Assembly: GCA_035913415.1 (NCBI GenBank)
Contig: JAMIIV010000069.1
Span: forward strand, 1-26,310
DNA from: UBA5070 sp035913415
Lineage (GTDB): Bacteria; Fibrobacterota; Fibrobacteria; UBA5070
Length of the DNA stretch: 26,310 nucleotides
Direction of reading: 5' to 3'
Shown in pieces: positions 14,546 to 22,415 of the stretch. The notes beneath the pieces were generated by a model. It had not been told where the DNA came from, searched no databases, and saw nothing but the letters and a program-made list of their open reading frames with translations. The position numbers and the translations under genes were made by a program. How positions within the stretch are numbered: position 1 is the stretch's first letter; each line of letters opens with the position of its first letter.

Positions 14546-15373
14546 TCATCCGCAAAACCGGGCAACCATCGCTTCGCTGGCGTCCCAAAGTTGCTGGGCG
14601 ATGCGTCCGTCACCATCGCGCAAATTGACCGCCATCAGGTTCTTCTTGTTGTAGACCTGGCCAGAAATCCAGTCGACCCCGGGAGTTCCGTCGACCAGAG
14701 CGGTGAGACGTTGTCCACCGGAATCAGGACTGATGGTGACCAGGTATTTCAATGGCGTGTGATAGATGAAGCGCATCAAATGGGTGGTATCTGTGGCGAA
14801 ACTGGTCCGAACCACTCCCGGATGAAATGCCACGGAATTGATGCCTTGATCATGATATCGACGATGGAGTTCCCGTGTGAAAAGGATGTTCGCCAACTTT
14901 CCGTTTCCATAAGCCAGATCCGGCTTGTATTTCCGCTCATTGTTCAGGTCGTCAAGATCAAACGAAGAACCCAGGAAGTTGGCGGCCACACTGGCGGTCT
15001 GAATGATTTTCGCCTGGCTGGCAATCAACTTTTCCATCAAAAGCTTGGTGAGCAGAAAAGGAGCCAAGTGATTCACCTGGAAGGTTTTCTCGAATCCATC
15101 TTCGGTGATCTGGCGCTCCCCCATGATGCCGCCAGCATTGTTCGCAAGTACCGCAATGCCGTCATACCTGGACAATTCCGCAGCAAGCCTTTGGACATCC
15201 GAGAGTTTGGCGTAGTCCGCAATATGAAAAGGGACACGAAGTTCCCGTGCAAGAGCTTCGGTCTTGTCCTTGGACCGACCAACAACAACAACGTCGCGCC
15301 CCTTCGACTTCAACTGCCGGGCACTCGCGGCGCCGATGCCGTCGCTTGCCCCTGTGATGATGATGGGAGTCAA
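14546..15373 (-). CDS. Short-chain dehydrogenase/reductase (SDR family)
   Basis: This 275-residue SDR has the complete classical set: TGASDGIG for the dinucleotide (7-14), NNAG (78-81), N101, and the catalytic S128, Y155 and K159. Extra length and the HPGVVRTSF region resemble the retinol-dehydrogenase-like group. NAD(P)-dependent oxidation or reduction is safe; the substrate is unknown. The start is TTG at 15373, next to the nucleotide-binding strand, with GAGG upstream. GC content counted on four lines averages near 50%, clearly lower than the neighbours, and the codons use more A and T at third positions. This suggests transfer from another genome. It does not overlap its neighbours and may be transcribed alone. 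Confidence 0.88.
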   Translation of the reverse strand: MTPIIITGASDGIGAASARQLKSKGRDVVVVGRSKDKTEALARELRVPFHIADYAKLSDVQRLAAELSRYDGIAVLANNAGGIMGERQITEDGFEKTFQVNHLAPFLLTKLLMEKLIASQAKIIQTASVAANFLGSSFDLDDLNNERKYKPDLAYGNGKLANILFTRELHRRYHDQGINSVAFHPGVVRTSFATDTTHLMRFIYHTPLKYLVTISPDSGGQRLTALVDGTPGVDWISGQVYNKKNLMAVNLRDGDGRIAQQLWDASEAMVARFCG

Positions 15374-15548
15374 TGTGGAGTCCTCGGTTTTGTGGAATGG
15401 GGTGCCGTCAGCAAAGAGCCTAGCAATGCCGACTGGAATGCATCCCAACGGGAGGGGTGAATTGCTGGTGCCCAGGAACCGACCCCGACGAGTGTATGGG
15501 GAGTCTCGGCGTGAACACGGGTTGATTCGGCAGCCGCCCCCCTCGTGA

Positions 15549-16256
15549 TCAAGGCACCAGCTCGAACCTGTACCCCGCGCCATGTACGGTTCGGATGATG
15601 CGTGGATTGGCGGGATCGACTTCGATCTTCCGGCGCAGTTGCGACAAATGCTGGTCGACGGCTCGGGTGGATCCGGGATAGGTGGCTCCCCAACAGGTCT
15701 CGAACAAATCTCCGCGATCGACGACCTTGCCGGCGCGTTCGTGGAGCATCCGCAGAATGGCCAAGTCTCGCGGCCCCAGGTCGATCCAACTGAGTCCCCT
15801 CCGGGCTCGAAGCTCCTCGGGATGAATTTCCAGATCATCCATTACGAAGACAGAAGAGGGGGGAGGGGCTCCCCCACCCGCAGGTGCGGATTTGGTGCGG
15901 CGCAGGATGGCGTTGATTCGAGCGAGAAGCTCGCGGGAGCCGAAGGGCTTGACCAGGAAGTCGTCGGCACCGAGTTCGAGTCCGACCACCCGGTCGATTT
16001 CCTCTCCACGAGCGGAGAGGAACAGGATGGGTGTGGACGTATCGCGTTGGCGCAGACGCCGACAGACGTCGTATCCCCCCAGGCGTGGCATCATGATGTC
16101 GAGGATCACGAATCCGGGACGGGCTTGGTCGTAGAACGCCAGGGCCTCCTCGCCGTCCCGAGCGGCCACCACGGCGAACCCCTCGCGCTCGAGGAAGGTC
16201 TGGAGACCCTCGCGGATGAGATCATCGTCTTCGGCGATGAGGATGGTCGTATTCAT
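15549..16256 (-). CDS. OmpR/PhoB-family response regulator
   Basis: This 235-residue protein has a receiver domain (1-120) with the acid pair E9-D10, phosphoacceptor D53 in ILDIMMP, and K103 in LVKPF. A winged-helix DNA-binding domain follows (about 135-233), with the RAVDQHLSQLRRKIE recognition helix and the GAGYRFE wing. The domains are joined by a proline- and glycine-rich linker. The ATG overlaps the kinase stop as ATGA, and GAGG lies five bases upstream. It is the partner of the kinase, acting as a transcription factor. Its targets are not visible here. Confidence 0.93.
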   Translation of the reverse strand: MNTTILIAEDDDLIREGLQTFLEREGFAVVAARDGEEALAFYDQARPGFVILDIMMPRLGGYDVCRRLRQRDTSTPILFLSARGEEIDRVVGLELGADDFLVKPFGSRELLARINAILRRTKSAPAGGGAPPPSSVFVMDDLEIHPEELRARRGLSWIDLGPRDLAILRMLHERAGKVVDRGDLFETCWGATYPGSTRAVDQHLSQLRRKIEVDPANPRIIRTVHGAGYRFELVP

Positions 16257-17788
16257 GCGGGCCTCGGCAAAATCCAAAGGAAGGTGCAACCGGTCGAACC
16301 GGTTTCCAGGAGCAGCTCGCCGCCGTGCCCGCGAGCCAGGTCGCGAGCGATGCCCAGGCCGATGCCCGTGCCGGCGACGCCTTCGTTGATGCGATCGGAG
16401 AGACGGAAGAACGGCTCGAAAATCGCCTCGCGCTGCGAGGAGGAGATGCCCCGCCCCAAGTCCTGGACCCGGATCTCCCAGCGGTTGGAGCAACCCACCA
16501 AGGTGATCCCGATCCATTTGCCTGTCCAGGCGTACTTCAGTGCGTTGCCGACGAGGTTCTGGAGGATCTGTGTGGCGGCGTCGGGATCGACGTAGATGTG
16601 CGATTCCTCTGGGGGCAAGCGAGTCTCGATACGAACGCCGGTACGGTTGGCCGAGGGTGCGAAAGGAGCCAGGGCGGCCTCCAGAAGCGAACGCACCTCG
16701 ACCAGCGCGGGCTGGATCTTGAGCGGACCCTTCTCGGAACGGGCGAAGGTCAGGATGTTCGCCACCAGGCGGGAGAGTCGTTCGGTCTCCTGCCCCACCA
16801 CCTCGAGGTGCTTGTAGGTGTCGTCCTCCAGGGTGCCATCCCGCGCCAGTTCGGCATGGAGACGGATGTTGGTCAAGGGAGTGCGGAGTTCGTGGCTGAC
16901 CTGTTGGACAAATCCCGTCTTGAGGCGGGCTTCCCGAAGCGTCCGCGTCCACTCTCGGCTGACCAGGAACACGACCACCACCCAGATCACCGCGGCCAGA
17001 CCCCAGCGCAGGGCGATGTTGCGGAGGCTGGTCTGGCGAGCCAATGGTCCCCAAACGGATTCCAAGCCGTGCACGCGAAGGCTCCAGTTCTCGAACGGAG
17101 CCCCCAGGGACCCGGAGGCCAGGGGGTGGGTGGCGTTTGCGGAATCGGGCACGTGGCTGCCCCACCGGTGCAACAGACGCCCCGACCCATCGACCAGTTC
17201 GATGGAACCTCCCCCGAGATCGCGGGGCACCACCTCGCCGACCAGTCGGGACAGGAGCGCCGTCCTGTCGATTTCCAGACCGACGTCCGTGCTGTCGTCC
17301 AGGGCGATGCGGACGAGGAAATGGAGTCCGTCCTCCCAGTGCCAGGGTATCCAATCGATCCGGCTCCTCGCGCCCCCTTCGGAGGCGGCGGCTCCCGAGG
17401 AGATGACGGCGCGTCCGCTCCACAGCCGCTCGGTGCGCTGCAGGAAGGCGCGTTGCTCATCGGTGGCCCCGGGCGCCGAAGTATCGGGGAACACCACCCT
17501 GCCCCTGGACGCCCGAAATGCACCAACCGCCAGGGGGTGGGTCTGCCAGAGGGCGTCGAGTTCGGCGGCGTTGGCGCCGTGGAGCTCTCGCCACAACCCG
17601 TCTTGCAGCGACAGCATCCAGTCGGAGACCTCCCGGCGAGTGCCATCGAGTCGGGTCTGGGCCACGCGGGTGATAGACAATTCTTGTCCACCAAGTTCCG
17701 TGGCGGCGTCGCGGGCGGCGAGCCATCCGACCAGAGCCAGGCCGGCCAGGCCGGCCAGCAAGGGAAGTCCGCGTTCGCGCCAGAACAT
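16253..17788 (-). CDS. Membrane sensor histidine kinase, partner of the OmpR-type regulator
   Basis: This 511-residue kinase has helix 1 at about 8-25, a periplasmic sensor domain of about 235 residues that I do not recognise, and helix 2 at about 261-277. The HisKA domain carries H299 in SHELRTPLTN. The ATPase domain follows, with the N box NLVGNALKY, DLGRGIS, and GTGIGLGIARDL. It should phosphorylate itself and then D53 of the regulator. The ATG at 17788 has AAGGAG with an 8-nt spacer, lying within the end of the VWA gene 5 nt away. The unusually close spacing suggests that the VWA protein and the kinase act together. Confidence 0.92.
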   Translation of the reverse strand: MFWRERGLPLLAGLAGLALVGWLAARDAATELGGQELSITRVAQTRLDGTRREVSDWMLSLQDGLWRELHGANAAELDALWQTHPLAVGAFRASRGRVVFPDTSAPGATDEQRAFLQRTERLWSGRAVISSGAAASEGGARSRIDWIPWHWEDGLHFLVRIALDDSTDVGLEIDRTALLSRLVGEVVPRDLGGGSIELVDGSGRLLHRWGSHVPDSANATHPLASGSLGAPFENWSLRVHGLESVWGPLARQTSLRNIALRWGLAAVIWVVVVFLVSREWTRTLREARLKTGFVQQVSHELRTPLTNIRLHAELARDGTLEDDTYKHLEVVGQETERLSRLVANILTFARSEKGPLKIQPALVEVRSLLEAALAPFAPSANRTGVRIETRLPPEESHIYVDPDAATQILQNLVGNALKYAWTGKWIGITLVGCSNRWEIRVQDLGRGISSSQREAIFEPFFRLSDRINEGVAGTGIGLGIARDLARGHGGELLLETGSTGCTFLWILPRPA

Positions 17789-17793
17789 CGGTG

Positions 17794-19131
17794 TCACTCC
17801 TTGGACTGGGTGGTGATCTTGTGCTGTTTGGAGCGCAGCGACTTGCGCGAGGAACCCCACTCCACTTCGCTCTCGACCTTCTCGGCGGCCGTATTGGACA
17901 GGACCGCGTCTTCGCGAAGCTTGGAGTCTCCCAGCTCGACTCCGGCGGAATCGAGCATCGCCGCGTTCTGGCGCAACGCCGCCTTGGCTTCCGCGCGCTG
18001 TCCGCGGTCGCGCATTTCGATGGCTTTCTTCAGGTTCTCGTTGGCCGTGGCGCGCACCACCGCCGCCTTGGTCGCCCGATCCACCGATGCCGTCGCGATG
18101 ACCTTGTCTGCCGTGAACGCCACGTTGGCGGACGCCGTCGCGGTGGAGCCGGCCCCCGTCGCCCTGTCCTTGACCGAGACGCTCGCCGCACCGAGCGCGA
18201 TGTTCGCGCCGGCCTTGCCCGCCGGAACCTCGACCTCCAGCAGCAAGAGCTTCTTCTGGCCGCCGGCGACCTGATTCCAGCGGACAGTCAATTCCTGTCC
18301 GGAGATCCTGGCCTCGCGGTCGAGCACGCGCACGGGACGGACGCCTTCCGGGCAGCGGAACCGGATCTCGATGTCGGTCGCCACGATCTCCTGGGCATCG
18401 CCGAATTCACGATCGAAGATCCGGGCAAGATCCGCGGGGTGCTGCGCGAAATCGTGGTTGCCGTCGGAATTCAGCGCCAACTGCTGCATGAGGTCTTCGT
18501 TGTACCCCTCCCCCAGCCCCACGGTCGACACCGGGATGCCTTCCTTGCCCGCCGAACGCCCCAGGGCAGCCAGCTCCGAAACGCTGGATGGGCCGACGTT
18601 GGCCTGGCCGTCGGACACCAGCACCAGTCGTGTGGATCGGCCTTCACCCTTGAACTTGCGGGCCTGGGCGAGCCCCTGGCTGACGCCACCGAACAACGCC
18701 GTCATGCCACCGGGCTGCAGCGCCAGAATACGCGAGCGCAGGGCCGTCGGGTCGGTGACACGGGTGGCGGGGAGGATCACGTCGATGGCGTCGTCGAAGG
18801 CGACCACGGAGAGCACGTCCTGGGGCCCCATCCGCTCCAGGACATCCAGGGCGGCGCGGCGCAGATTGTCGATCTTGGCGCCGCTCATGGAGCCGGATCG
18901 ATCGAGCACCAGGCTGAGGTTCAGAGGAGCCTTCTGCGTGGTGGAGGCGGTGGCGACCGGAGCCACACCTTCGATGGCGATCTGGATGGTGGTGCGCTGG
19001 GGGCGCGGCGACTCCACCAGCACCGATTGGAGCGGCTTGGCCTCGAGTCGGACGGACTGGGCTCGGGCCGTGCCAGGCAGGAGTGCCACCAGCAGGGCCA
19101 GGGCGAAGGAAAACGATGTCGTGCGGTTCAT
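17794..19131 (-). CDS. Exported von Willebrand factor type A domain protein
   Basis: This 445-residue protein has a signal peptide (MNRTTSFSFALALLVALLPG, cleavage near ARA-Q). A VWA domain (about 67-235) follows with a complete metal site: D77, S79 and S81 in DRSGSMS, T144 in GGMTAL, and D174 in VSDGQAN. A beta-rich region lies at about 250-350, and the C-terminal part is helical and charged, with a basic end. Such proteins bind ligands or partner proteins through a metal ion in the periplasm or at the surface. The ATG at 19131 has GGGAGG seven bases upstream. As first gene of a VWA-kinase-regulator operon it is probably a sensor partner or a target of the kinase. Confidence 0.87.
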   Translation of the reverse strand: MNRTTSFSFALALLVALLPGTARAQSVRLEAKPLQSVLVESPRPQRTTIQIAIEGVAPVATASTTQKAPLNLSLVLDRSGSMSGAKIDNLRRAALDVLERMGPQDVLSVVAFDDAIDVILPATRVTDPTALRSRILALQPGGMTALFGGVSQGLAQARKFKGEGRSTRLVLVSDGQANVGPSSVSELAALGRSAGKEGIPVSTVGLGEGYNEDLMQQLALNSDGNHDFAQHPADLARIFDREFGDAQEIVATDIEIRFRCPEGVRPVRVLDREARISGQELTVRWNQVAGGQKKLLLLEVEVPAGKAGANIALGAASVSVKDRATGAGSTATASANVAFTADKVIATASVDRATKAAVVRATANENLKKAIEMRDRGQRAEAKAALRQNAAMLDSAGVELGDSKLREDAVLSNTAAEKVESEVEWGSSRKSLRSKQHKITTQSKE

Positions 19132-19199
19132 TGTGCAGCCTCCCGGGATCGGACGTTCGATTCCCTCCATTGGATGATACCGGTCAGGACGATGCCCAT
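19128..19199 (-). CDS. Possible 23-residue leader ORF before the VWA gene
   Basis: ATG at 19199 opens a 23-codon reading frame whose TGA overlaps the VWA ATG (ATGA). It begins with a short hydrophobic run (MGIVLTGIIQW) and ends with a charged tail. GGGGTG lies just upstream. The overlap matches the coupling used elsewhere in this window, but so short a frame can arise by chance. Confidence 0.3.
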   Translation of the reverse strand: MGIVLTGIIQWRESNVRSREAAQ

Positions 19200-19313
19200 G
19201 GTCAGCACCCCGAAAGGAGGATGTAAGGAATTCGTCAGGGAGAAGGGCGGAGTCTGCGGCGTGCATGGCCGTGGCGCTCGAGGAAAATCAGGACCGACAG
19301 ACGGAGCGGGCAG

Positions 19314-19348
19314 AAAAAGGCCCGAGTTCCGGTGAGGAAACTCGGGCC
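19314..19348 (-). terminator. Intrinsic terminator of mdh
   Basis: On the minus strand a GC-rich stem of 10 pairs (GGCCCGAGTT/AACTCGGGCC) plus two more across a bulge is followed directly by five T residues. It starts about 30 bp after the mdh stop. It is the only clear stem-plus-T-run terminator in the window. Confidence 0.85.
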
Positions 19349-19379
19349 GAGGGGCATCCGCGAGGCGGACGCAGGCGGA

Positions 19380-20372
19380 TCAGATGCTGCCGAGCATCTC
19401 CTTGACCACGGAGATCTCTTCGTTCAGCTCCTTGACGGAGATGGCGATGCGCTCCTTGGCGAGGTCGTTGAGGGTGTAACCCTGCACGACTTCCCATTCG
19501 CCGTGGCCGGTGGTGCGCACGGGGAACGAGGCCATGATGTCCTTGTCGATGCCGTAGTCGCCGTTGGACCAGACGGCCACGGAGTGGACCGTGGAGCCCG
19601 GGGTGACGAGGCTGCGCACGTGGTCGATCAGGCCGTTGGCGGCGCTGAAACGCGACGATGCGCCGGCGACGTCGATGATCGCCGCGCCGCGCTTCTGCAC
19701 GGTGGGGATGAACACGTCCTTGGCCCAAGCCTCGTCGCCGATGACCTCGGAGGCGAGCTTGCCGTTGATCTTGGCGTTGAAGTAGTCGGGGTACTGCGTG
19801 GCCGAGTGGTTGCCCCAGATGATGGCCTCGGTGACGGCGGTGCTGTGCACGCCGGCCTTGGCGGCAAGCTGGCTCATGGCGCGGTTCTGGTCCAGGCGGG
19901 TCATGGCCGAGAAGTTCTTCTTGGGCACGCGGGGGGCGCTCATGGCGCAGATCCACGAGTTCGTGTTGCAGGGGTTGCCCACCACGGCCACATGCACGTT
20001 CTCGGCGGCGACGGCGTCGATGGCCTTGCCCTGGCCCACGAAGATCTTGCCGTTTTCCGTCAGCAGGTCCTTGCGCTCCATGCCGGGGCCGCGGGGCTTG
20101 GAGCCCACGAGCAGGCACCAGTCGGCATCCTTGAAGGCGACCATGGGGTCGTCGGCCAGGACGATGCCCTGCAGCAGCGGGAAGGCGCAGTCCTCGAGCT
20201 CCATCGCCACGCCCTTGAGGGCCTGCTGGGGCTTCTCGAAGGGAACTTCGAGGAGCTGGAGGATCACGGGTTGGTCGGCGCCGAACATCTCGCCGGAGGC
20301 GATGCGGGGAATCAGGCTGTAGCAGATCTGGCCGGCGGCGCCGGTGATGGCAACGCGAAGGGGCTTCTTCAT
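19380..20372 (-). CDS. mdh: Malate dehydrogenase, cytosolic-type NAD-dependent
   Basis: This 330-residue enzyme interconverts malate and oxaloacetate in the TCA cycle. It has the type seen in Thermus and in eukaryotic cytosol: the TGAAGQI dinucleotide loop (10-16), LEDCAFP, PRGPGMERKDLL with substrate-binding arginines, NTNSW, TRLDQNRA, and catalytic histidine in GNHSATQYPD. Two changes stand out: Cys17 at the last Gly of GxxGxxG, and Cys135 in NPCN where Ala is usual. The ATG gives the family start and has GGAG about 10 nt upstream. It is a single gene ending at a strong terminator and divergent from the HDOD gene. Confidence 0.94.
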   Translation of the reverse strand: MKKPLRVAITGAAGQICYSLIPRIASGEMFGADQPVILQLLEVPFEKPQQALKGVAMELEDCAFPLLQGIVLADDPMVAFKDADWCLLVGSKPRGPGMERKDLLTENGKIFVGQGKAIDAVAAENVHVAVVGNPCNTNSWICAMSAPRVPKKNFSAMTRLDQNRAMSQLAAKAGVHSTAVTEAIIWGNHSATQYPDYFNAKINGKLASEVIGDEAWAKDVFIPTVQKRGAAIIDVAGASSRFSAANGLIDHVRSLVTPGSTVHSVAVWSNGDYGIDKDIMASFPVRTTGHGEWEVVQGYTLNDLAKERIAISVKELNEEISVVKEMLGSI

Positions 20373-20451
20373 GGATCTAGGTCTCCGGAAAACGGATTGG
20401 GGAGCCGCGGTGGATGGTCACCGAGGCTGGCACCAAACGTAGAAAGAGTGG

Positions 20452-20457
20452 TAGACT
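20452..20457 (+). promoter_or_regulatory. Putative -10 box for leaderless HDOD transcript
   Basis: TAGACT lies 9 nt before the ATG at 20467 and no Shine-Dalgarno intervenes. It is one of six such boxes in the window. Confidence 0.45.
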
Positions 20458-20466
20458 GCCAACATC

Positions 20467-21447
20467 ATGGAATCCCTGCACCCCATCGATATGGCCGACC
20501 CCGCGGCAACCGCACCTCCCTTGGACCGCGAATCGATCATCCGCGGACTGGATCGGCTCACGGCGGTTCTTCCGCCCATGCCGGGGGTGATCGTCCGGCT
20601 GCAACAGGAACTGTCCAACGAGTGGGTGAACATCCAGCGCTTGGCAAACCTCGTCCGCACCGATCCGGCTCTGGCGGGAGCGGTGCTGCGAACGGCGAAC
20701 TCGCCGTTCTGGAGAGGGAGCCGCCAGATCGCTGAAGTCGAGGAAGGCATCCAGCGCATCGGCATGGAGACGCTTCGCTCCCTGGTCACCGTGATGGCGG
20801 TCAAGGGCAGCCGATTCGGTCCCAAAGCCCCCGAGGGCATCGATCTTGCCGCCTTCTGGAAACACTCCCTTCTGGTTGCGGTCGGGGCTGTGCAGTTGGC
20901 CCGGCGATGCCCGATCGACCGTGCCGGCCTCGAACAAGTCTGGATGGCGGGACTGCTTCATGACATCGGAGCGCTCCTGGCGCCACACCTGTACCCCATC
21001 GGTTGGGCCCGAGTCCAACAGGCCATGGCGCCTCCCCTTTCCGCAGAATTGGCCTGCGAGCCGGAGCCAGGCTCCACCACGGACGCTCCCGCGTCGACGC
21101 CCAGAGTCGATCTGCTCGAAACCGAACGCATCCATCTTGGCGTCGATCATGCCTCGATCGGGGCCGCCTTCGTCCAGCGGCACTGGAATCTCCCGGAATC
21201 GATTTCGCTGCTGGTCGAGTCGTGGCCTGCTCCTGGAGCCATCGAGCCACCACTGCTTGCCTGGGTGGTGCGACGCGCCGACGAAGCCGCCCAGGCGTTG
21301 GGGGTCTGCTGGCAACCGCCCTCCAGCAGAATGCAGGAAATGGACCTGCTTCCCAAAGAATCGGGCGCGGCTTCGGCTTGCGACCCTGCCACCTGCCTGG
21401 AGTGTGTCCAAAAGAGTCTGCCCCTGGTGGAGGCGATCCTGGCCTGA
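20467..21447 (+). CDS. HDOD domain protein
   Basis: HDOD proteins are signalling or regulatory proteins related to HD phosphohydrolases; many have lost catalysis. This 326-residue protein has the HDOD hallmarks: a proline-containing VLPPMPGVIVRLQQ helix region (about 33-46), LVRTDPALAGAVLRTANS (62-79) and the IQRIGMETLRSL block. It keeps an HD pair, H165-D166 in GLLHDIG. A Pro/Thr-rich insert lies at about 196-220. The C-terminus holds a small cysteine group (CDPATCLEC). No partner domain is attached. In a window rich in GGDEF and kinases it may act in c-di-GMP or stress signalling, but that is context only. Confidence 0.87.
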   Translation: MESLHPIDMADPAATAPPLDRESIIRGLDRLTAVLPPMPGVIVRLQQELSNEWVNIQRLANLVRTDPALAGAVLRTANSPFWRGSRQIAEVEEGIQRIGMETLRSLVTVMAVKGSRFGPKAPEGIDLAAFWKHSLLVAVGAVQLARRCPIDRAGLEQVWMAGLLHDIGALLAPHLYPIGWARVQQAMAPPLSAELACEPEPGSTTDAPASTPRVDLLETERIHLGVDHASIGAAFVQRHWNLPESISLLVESWPAPGAIEPPLLAWVVRRADEAAQALGVCWQPPSSRMQEMDLLPKESGAASACDPATCLECVQKSLPLVEAILA

Positions 21448-21475
21448 GGCACCAGAAGGGGGGCGAGAGCGATTC

Positions 21476-21481
21476 TATCTT
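21476..21481 (+). promoter_or_regulatory. Putative -10 box for leaderless purC transcript
   Basis: TATCTT lies 7 nt before the purC ATG, separated by GGCCCCC, which has no Shine-Dalgarno. The box lies 28 bp after the HDOD stop codon, so purC need not depend on readthrough from HDOD. Confidence 0.5.
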
Positions 21482-21488
21482 GGCCCCC

Positions 21489-22376
21489 ATGACGACCCTT
21501 CTGCAGAGCGAACTTCCGGGCATCCCGCTTCTGGCCCGCGGCAAGGTCCGCGACATCTACGACTTGGGCGACCACCTGTTGCTGGTGGCCACCGACCGCA
21601 TCTCCGCCTTCGATGCGGTATCCCCCACCCCGATTCCGGGCAAAGGCGTATTGCTCACCCAGATGAGCCTGTTCTGGTTCGGGCTTCTGGATTTCCCGAA
21701 TCATCTGGTTTCGGCCGATGTCGATGCCTACCCAGCCCCGTTGAAGCCTTTCCGCGACCAACTGGAAGGGCGCTCCATGTACGTGCGAAAAGCTCTGCGA
21801 TTCGACGTCGAATGCGTGGCCCGCGGATACCTCGTGGGAAGCGGGTGGAAAGACTACAAGGCGTCCGGTCGCGTCTGCGGCCATGAACTCCCCGCCGGAC
21901 TGTTGGATGGATCCCGCCTGCCCTCCCCCATCTTCACCCCTGCGGCAAAAAACGACATCGGCCACGACGAGAACGTCACGCGCGAAGAAGCCGGTCGCAT
22001 CTGCGGCCCCCAGATCGGCGCCTACCTCGAGCACGCCACATTGGACCTTTACGCTCGTGCGGCCCGCCATGCGGAATCGGTCGGCATCATCCTGGCCGAC
22101 ACCAAGTTCGAGTTCGGCCTCATCGACGGTCGCGTGAGCCTCATCGACGAGGTGCTCACCCCGGACAGCTCCCGGTTCTGGCCCGCCGACACCTACGCCC
22201 CCGGCCGGGCGCAACCCAGCTACGACAAACAATTCGTGCGCGACCACTACGAGGCCATCGCCTGGGACAAGAATCCCCCCGCACCCGCCCTTCCGGCCGA
22301 GGTCGTGGAACGGACCCTCGAGAAGTACCGCGAAGCCTACCGCAAGTTGACGGGCAACCCCACCGCACCAGCTTGA
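21489..22376 (+). CDS. purC: Phosphoribosylaminoimidazole-succinocarboxamide synthase (SAICAR synthetase)
   Basis: PurC joins aspartate to CAIR using ATP in purine synthesis. At 295 residues this is the longer form of the family. Blocks seen are RGKVRDIYDLG (17-27), TDRISAFD, ARGYLVGSGWKDY, and the active-site run LADTKFEFG, followed by LIDEVLTPDSSRFW. The ATG at 21489 gives the expected N-terminus. It is followed by a hairpin and then a convergent kinase gene. No other purine gene is nearby. Confidence 0.95.
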   Translation: MTTLLQSELPGIPLLARGKVRDIYDLGDHLLLVATDRISAFDAVSPTPIPGKGVLLTQMSLFWFGLLDFPNHLVSADVDAYPAPLKPFRDQLEGRSMYVRKALRFDVECVARGYLVGSGWKDYKASGRVCGHELPAGLLDGSRLPSPIFTPAAKNDIGHDENVTREEAGRICGPQIGAYLEHATLDLYARAARHAESVGIILADTKFEFGLIDGRVSLIDEVLTPDSSRFWPADTYAPGRAQPSYDKQFVRDHYEAIAWDKNPPAPALPAEVVERTLEKYREAYRKLTGNPTAPA

Positions 22377-22377
22377 T

Positions 22378-22397
22378 TCCGGGGCCTGCGCCCCGGA
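22378..22397. terminator. Hairpin between convergent purC and hybrid kinase genes
   Basis: An 8-bp perfect stem (TCCGGGGC/GCCCCGGA) with a 4-nt loop, right after the purC stop codon and 19 bp before the stop of the opposing gene. No T-run follows on either side. Its position in the short convergent gap supports a bidirectional terminator role. Confidence 0.45.
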
Positions 22398-22415
22398 TCC
22401 ACGCTCGTCCGAGTA

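Noticed and set aside
14546..15838. Extended N-terminus for the SDR reaching into the regulator gene
   Set aside because: The extra 155 residues have no fold and lie antiphase on the regulator coding sequence. The nucleotide-binding strand begins directly after the TTG at 15373.
15549..17423. A 624-codon minus-strand frame covering the regulator and much of the kinase, which could be read as one fused protein
   Set aside because: Beyond 16256 the frame gives Arg- and Pro-rich text with no domain, while the kinase reads perfectly in another frame with its own stop overlapping the regulator ATG.
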